Shown here one piece after another: positions 62,601-64,000 of a stretch of 64,000 nucleotides of DNA. The notes beneath the pieces are model-generated. The model was not told the DNA's origin. It did not search any database and saw only the letters and a program-made list of their open reading frames with translations. The position numbers and the translations under genes were made by a program. Position 1 is the stretch's first letter. Each line of letters starts with the position of its first letter. Source of the stretch: Hyphomicrobiales bacterium (lineage in GTDB: Bacteria; Pseudomonadota; Alphaproteobacteria; Rhizobiales; Rhizobiaceae); NCBI GenBank assembly GCA_900466575.1, contig UBMP01000009.1:1-64000 (forward strand). The letters run 5' to 3'.

Positions 62601-63386
62601 ATGAATCGTTTTGTGGGCAAGACCGTCATCGTCACGGGTGGCAACAAGGGCATAGGCCGCGGCATCGCCAGGCGCTTTGCCGAAGAGGGTGCGAAAGTCG
62701 CCATCGCCGCCATCGACAAGGATACGCCGGATGCGGCTCTATCCCTGGCCGAAGAGACCGGTGCGATCATCAAGGGTTATGTTCTTGACGTGACCGATGC
62801 CAAGGCAATCCGCGAGGTCTATGGCGAGGCGGAAGCAGCACTCGGGCCGCTCTCCGTGTCCATTCAGAATGCCGGCGTGATCACCATCGCCAAGGTCGAG
62901 GACCTGACCGAGAAGGAATGGGATTTCAATCTCGACGTGAACACCAAGGGCGTCTTCCTGTGCTGCCAGGAAGCGATCCGCCGCTTCCGTGCCTCGGGAA
63001 CGAAGGGCAAGCTGGTCAACACCGCTTCCGGTCAGGCGCGGCAGGGCTTCATCTATACGCCGCATTACGCCGCCTCAAAATTCGGCGTCGTCGGGCTGAC
63101 ACAGAGCCTCGCCAAGGAACTGGCGAAGGAAGGCATCACCGCCAACGCCATCTGCCCCGGCATCATCCATACCGAGATGTGGGATTATAACGACCGCGTC
63201 TGGGGCAAGATGCTGGGCGAATACGGGCCGGGCGAACTGATGGCGGAATGGGTCGAAGGCATTCCGATGCAACGCGCAGGCACGCCCGCAGAAGTCGGCG
63301 CGCTCGTCGCATTCCTCGCCTCCAGCGACGCCGAGTATATCACCGGCCAGACGATCAATATCGATGGCGGCCTGATCATGTCTTGA
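62601..63386 (+). CDS. Short-chain dehydrogenase/reductase (sorbitol/acetoin-type)
   Basis: About 261 residues. Cofactor motif TGGNKGIGRGIA, QNAGVI in place of NNAG, catalytic HYAASKFGVVG with Ser in NTASGQA, a long loop with IHTEMWDYNDRVWGKMLGEYGPGELMAEWVE typical of sorbitol and diacetyl reductase relatives, and TINIDGGLIMS at the end. ATG follows AGGAGGAAC. It follows the SorC gene by 48 bases and may oxidise a polyol to the ketose handled by the kinase. Confidence 0.92.
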   Translation: MNRFVGKTVIVTGGNKGIGRGIARRFAEEGAKVAIAAIDKDTPDAALSLAEETGAIIKGYVLDVTDAKAIREVYGEAEAALGPLSVSIQNAGVITIAKVEDLTEKEWDFNLDVNTKGVFLCCQEAIRRFRASGTKGKLVNTASGQARQGFIYTPHYAASKFGVVGLTQSLAKELAKEGITANAICPGIIHTEMWDYNDRVWGKMLGEYGPGELMAEWVEGIPMQRAGTPAEVGALVAFLASSDAEYITGQTINIDGGLIMS

Positions 63387-63468
63387 GCTCGGGCGAGCTT
63401 AAGCATTCGCTACAATTCAAACGCAATTCGAACCCAGAACCCCACGAGAGATATCAGGAGATTCAAGG

Positions 63469-64000
63469 TTGAGCAGGTTTATTCAGAAGCGGACGGCGCT
63501 GGGCGTCGTCATCGGAAGTCGCGCATTCTTCAATGGCGCACCGTGCCGCGCGGCACGCGACGAGGTGCTGGCGCAATTGGCATCTCTTGGCGTCGATGCG
63601 CACATCCTCCCATTCGAGGCAACGGTGAACGGAGCGGTCCAGACGATTGCCGACGCGGACAAATATGCCGCCTTTTTCCGTTCGAAACGCGAGGAAATCG
63701 ACGGGCTCGTCATTTGTCTTCCGAACTTCGGGGACGAGATCGCGGTCGCCGAACTGGTCAATCGCGCGGGCCTCAATGTCCCAATCCTCCTGCAGGCTTC
63801 GAATGACGAGGTCGACAAGGTCTCCGTGCACGAGCGGCGGGACGCGTTTTGCGGCAAGCTCTCCGTCTCGAACAACTTCTATCAATACGGCGTGCCTTTT
63901 ACCGAAACCACCTCTCACACCTGCGATATCGCGGGAGCGGAGTTCCGGGGCGATCTGGATCGCTTCGCCCGCGTCTGTCGCACTGTTCGGGGGCTCAGGG
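63469..64000 (+). CDS. L-fucose/L-arabinose isomerase-like protein, N-terminal part (runs off the window)
   Basis: An open frame of 177 codons continuing past the window end. TTG start at 63469, eight bases after AGGAG. The visible protein (GVVIGSRAFFNG, LASLGVDAHILPFEATVNG, IDGLVICLPNFGDEIAVAELVNRAGLNVPILLQASNDE, FCGKLSVSNNFYQYGVPFTE) resembles the N-terminal domain of the FucI/AraA-type isomerase superfamily. These enzymes interconvert aldoses and ketoses with Mn. The metal site would be in the missing C-terminal half, so activity cannot be judged. It fits the neighbouring kinase and transketolase. Confidence 0.7.
   Translation, partial: MSRFIQKRTALGVVIGSRAFFNGAPCRAARDEVLAQLASLGVDAHILPFEATVNGAVQTIADADKYAAFFRSKREEIDGLVICLPNFGDEIAVAELVNRAGLNVPILLQASNDEVDKVSVHERRDAFCGKLSVSNNFYQYGVPFTETTSHTCDIAGAEFRGDLDRFARVCRTVRGLR

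Noticed and set aside
1-64000. A mobile element or genomic island boundary, or a CRISPR array
   Set aside because: No integrase, transposase, tRNA, direct-repeat ends or spaced repeats were seen; codon and base composition look even across the window.

Overview
The window looks like part of a secondary replicon or accessory chromosomal region of an alphaproteobacterium, most likely a member of the Rhizobiaceae. This rests on the high GC content, the very dense tandem sugar-type ABC transporter operons, the mix of LysR/LacI/SorC regulators, and one site that fits the alphaproteobacterial LexA box GTTC-N7-GTTC. I see no tRNA, rRNA, CRISPR, integrase or insertion sequence. About 50 protein genes are supported, nearly all catabolic or transport functions, packed with ATGA/GTGA overlaps.

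Layout. (1) 258-10539, minus strand: one co-directional block of aldehyde dehydrogenase, SDR, ABC permease, binding protein, an ABC permease fused to an SMP-30/gluconolactonase-like domain, a free SMP-30-like protein, a double ATPase and a LysR regulator. (2) 10984-16604: a set equivalent to the itaconate degradation genes: CoA-transferase (ict-like) divergent from citramalyl-CoA lyase (ccl-like), MmgE/PrpD, acyl-CoA dehydrogenase and itaconyl-CoA hydratase (ich-like). (3) 16903-18969: a UvrD/Rep-type helicase with a candidate SOS box. (4) 19000-22661: a citrate-type MHS transporter divergent from a TctD/TctE-like two-component system. (5) 22640-39655: a CUT2 ABC transporter with an iron alcohol dehydrogenase, a LacI regulator, hydantoinase/oxoprolinase A and B, and a seven-gene operon (LeuC-like, LeuD-like, isochorismatase-like amidohydrolase, isocitrate lyase/PEP mutase family, 3-hydroxyacyl-CoA-dehydrogenase-like, HisD-like, SDR). 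Matching 12-bp sites of the form GMATRCGTATKC lie in both control regions. (6) 39891-45950: an SDR, L-2-hydroxyglutarate oxidase and a three-subunit gluconate-2-dehydrogenase-type membrane dehydrogenase. (7) 46271-53600: a LacI regulator with two TGAGAAAA-type operators, a CUT1 ABC transporter and a GH127 beta-L-arabinofuranosidase. (8) 53689-64000: a CUT2 ABC transporter and SDR, divergent from a split transketolase, FGGY kinase, SorC regulator, SDR and the start of an L-fucose isomerase-like gene. Related 12-bp sites occur at both divergent starts and before the SorC gene.

How it works together. The window reads as a set of self-contained uptake-and-catabolism modules for plant- and soil-derived compounds. 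Several end in central intermediates: pyruvate plus acetyl-CoA for itaconate, probably pyruvate from a substituted malate in region 5, and pentose-phosphate intermediates in region 8. The most novel proposal is region 5. An ATP-dependent cyclic-amide hydrolase, an amidase, a LeuCD-type hydratase and an ICL-type lyase are encoded together under what looks like one LacI regulator, and in that order they would degrade a substituted cyclic imide. The substrate is inference only.
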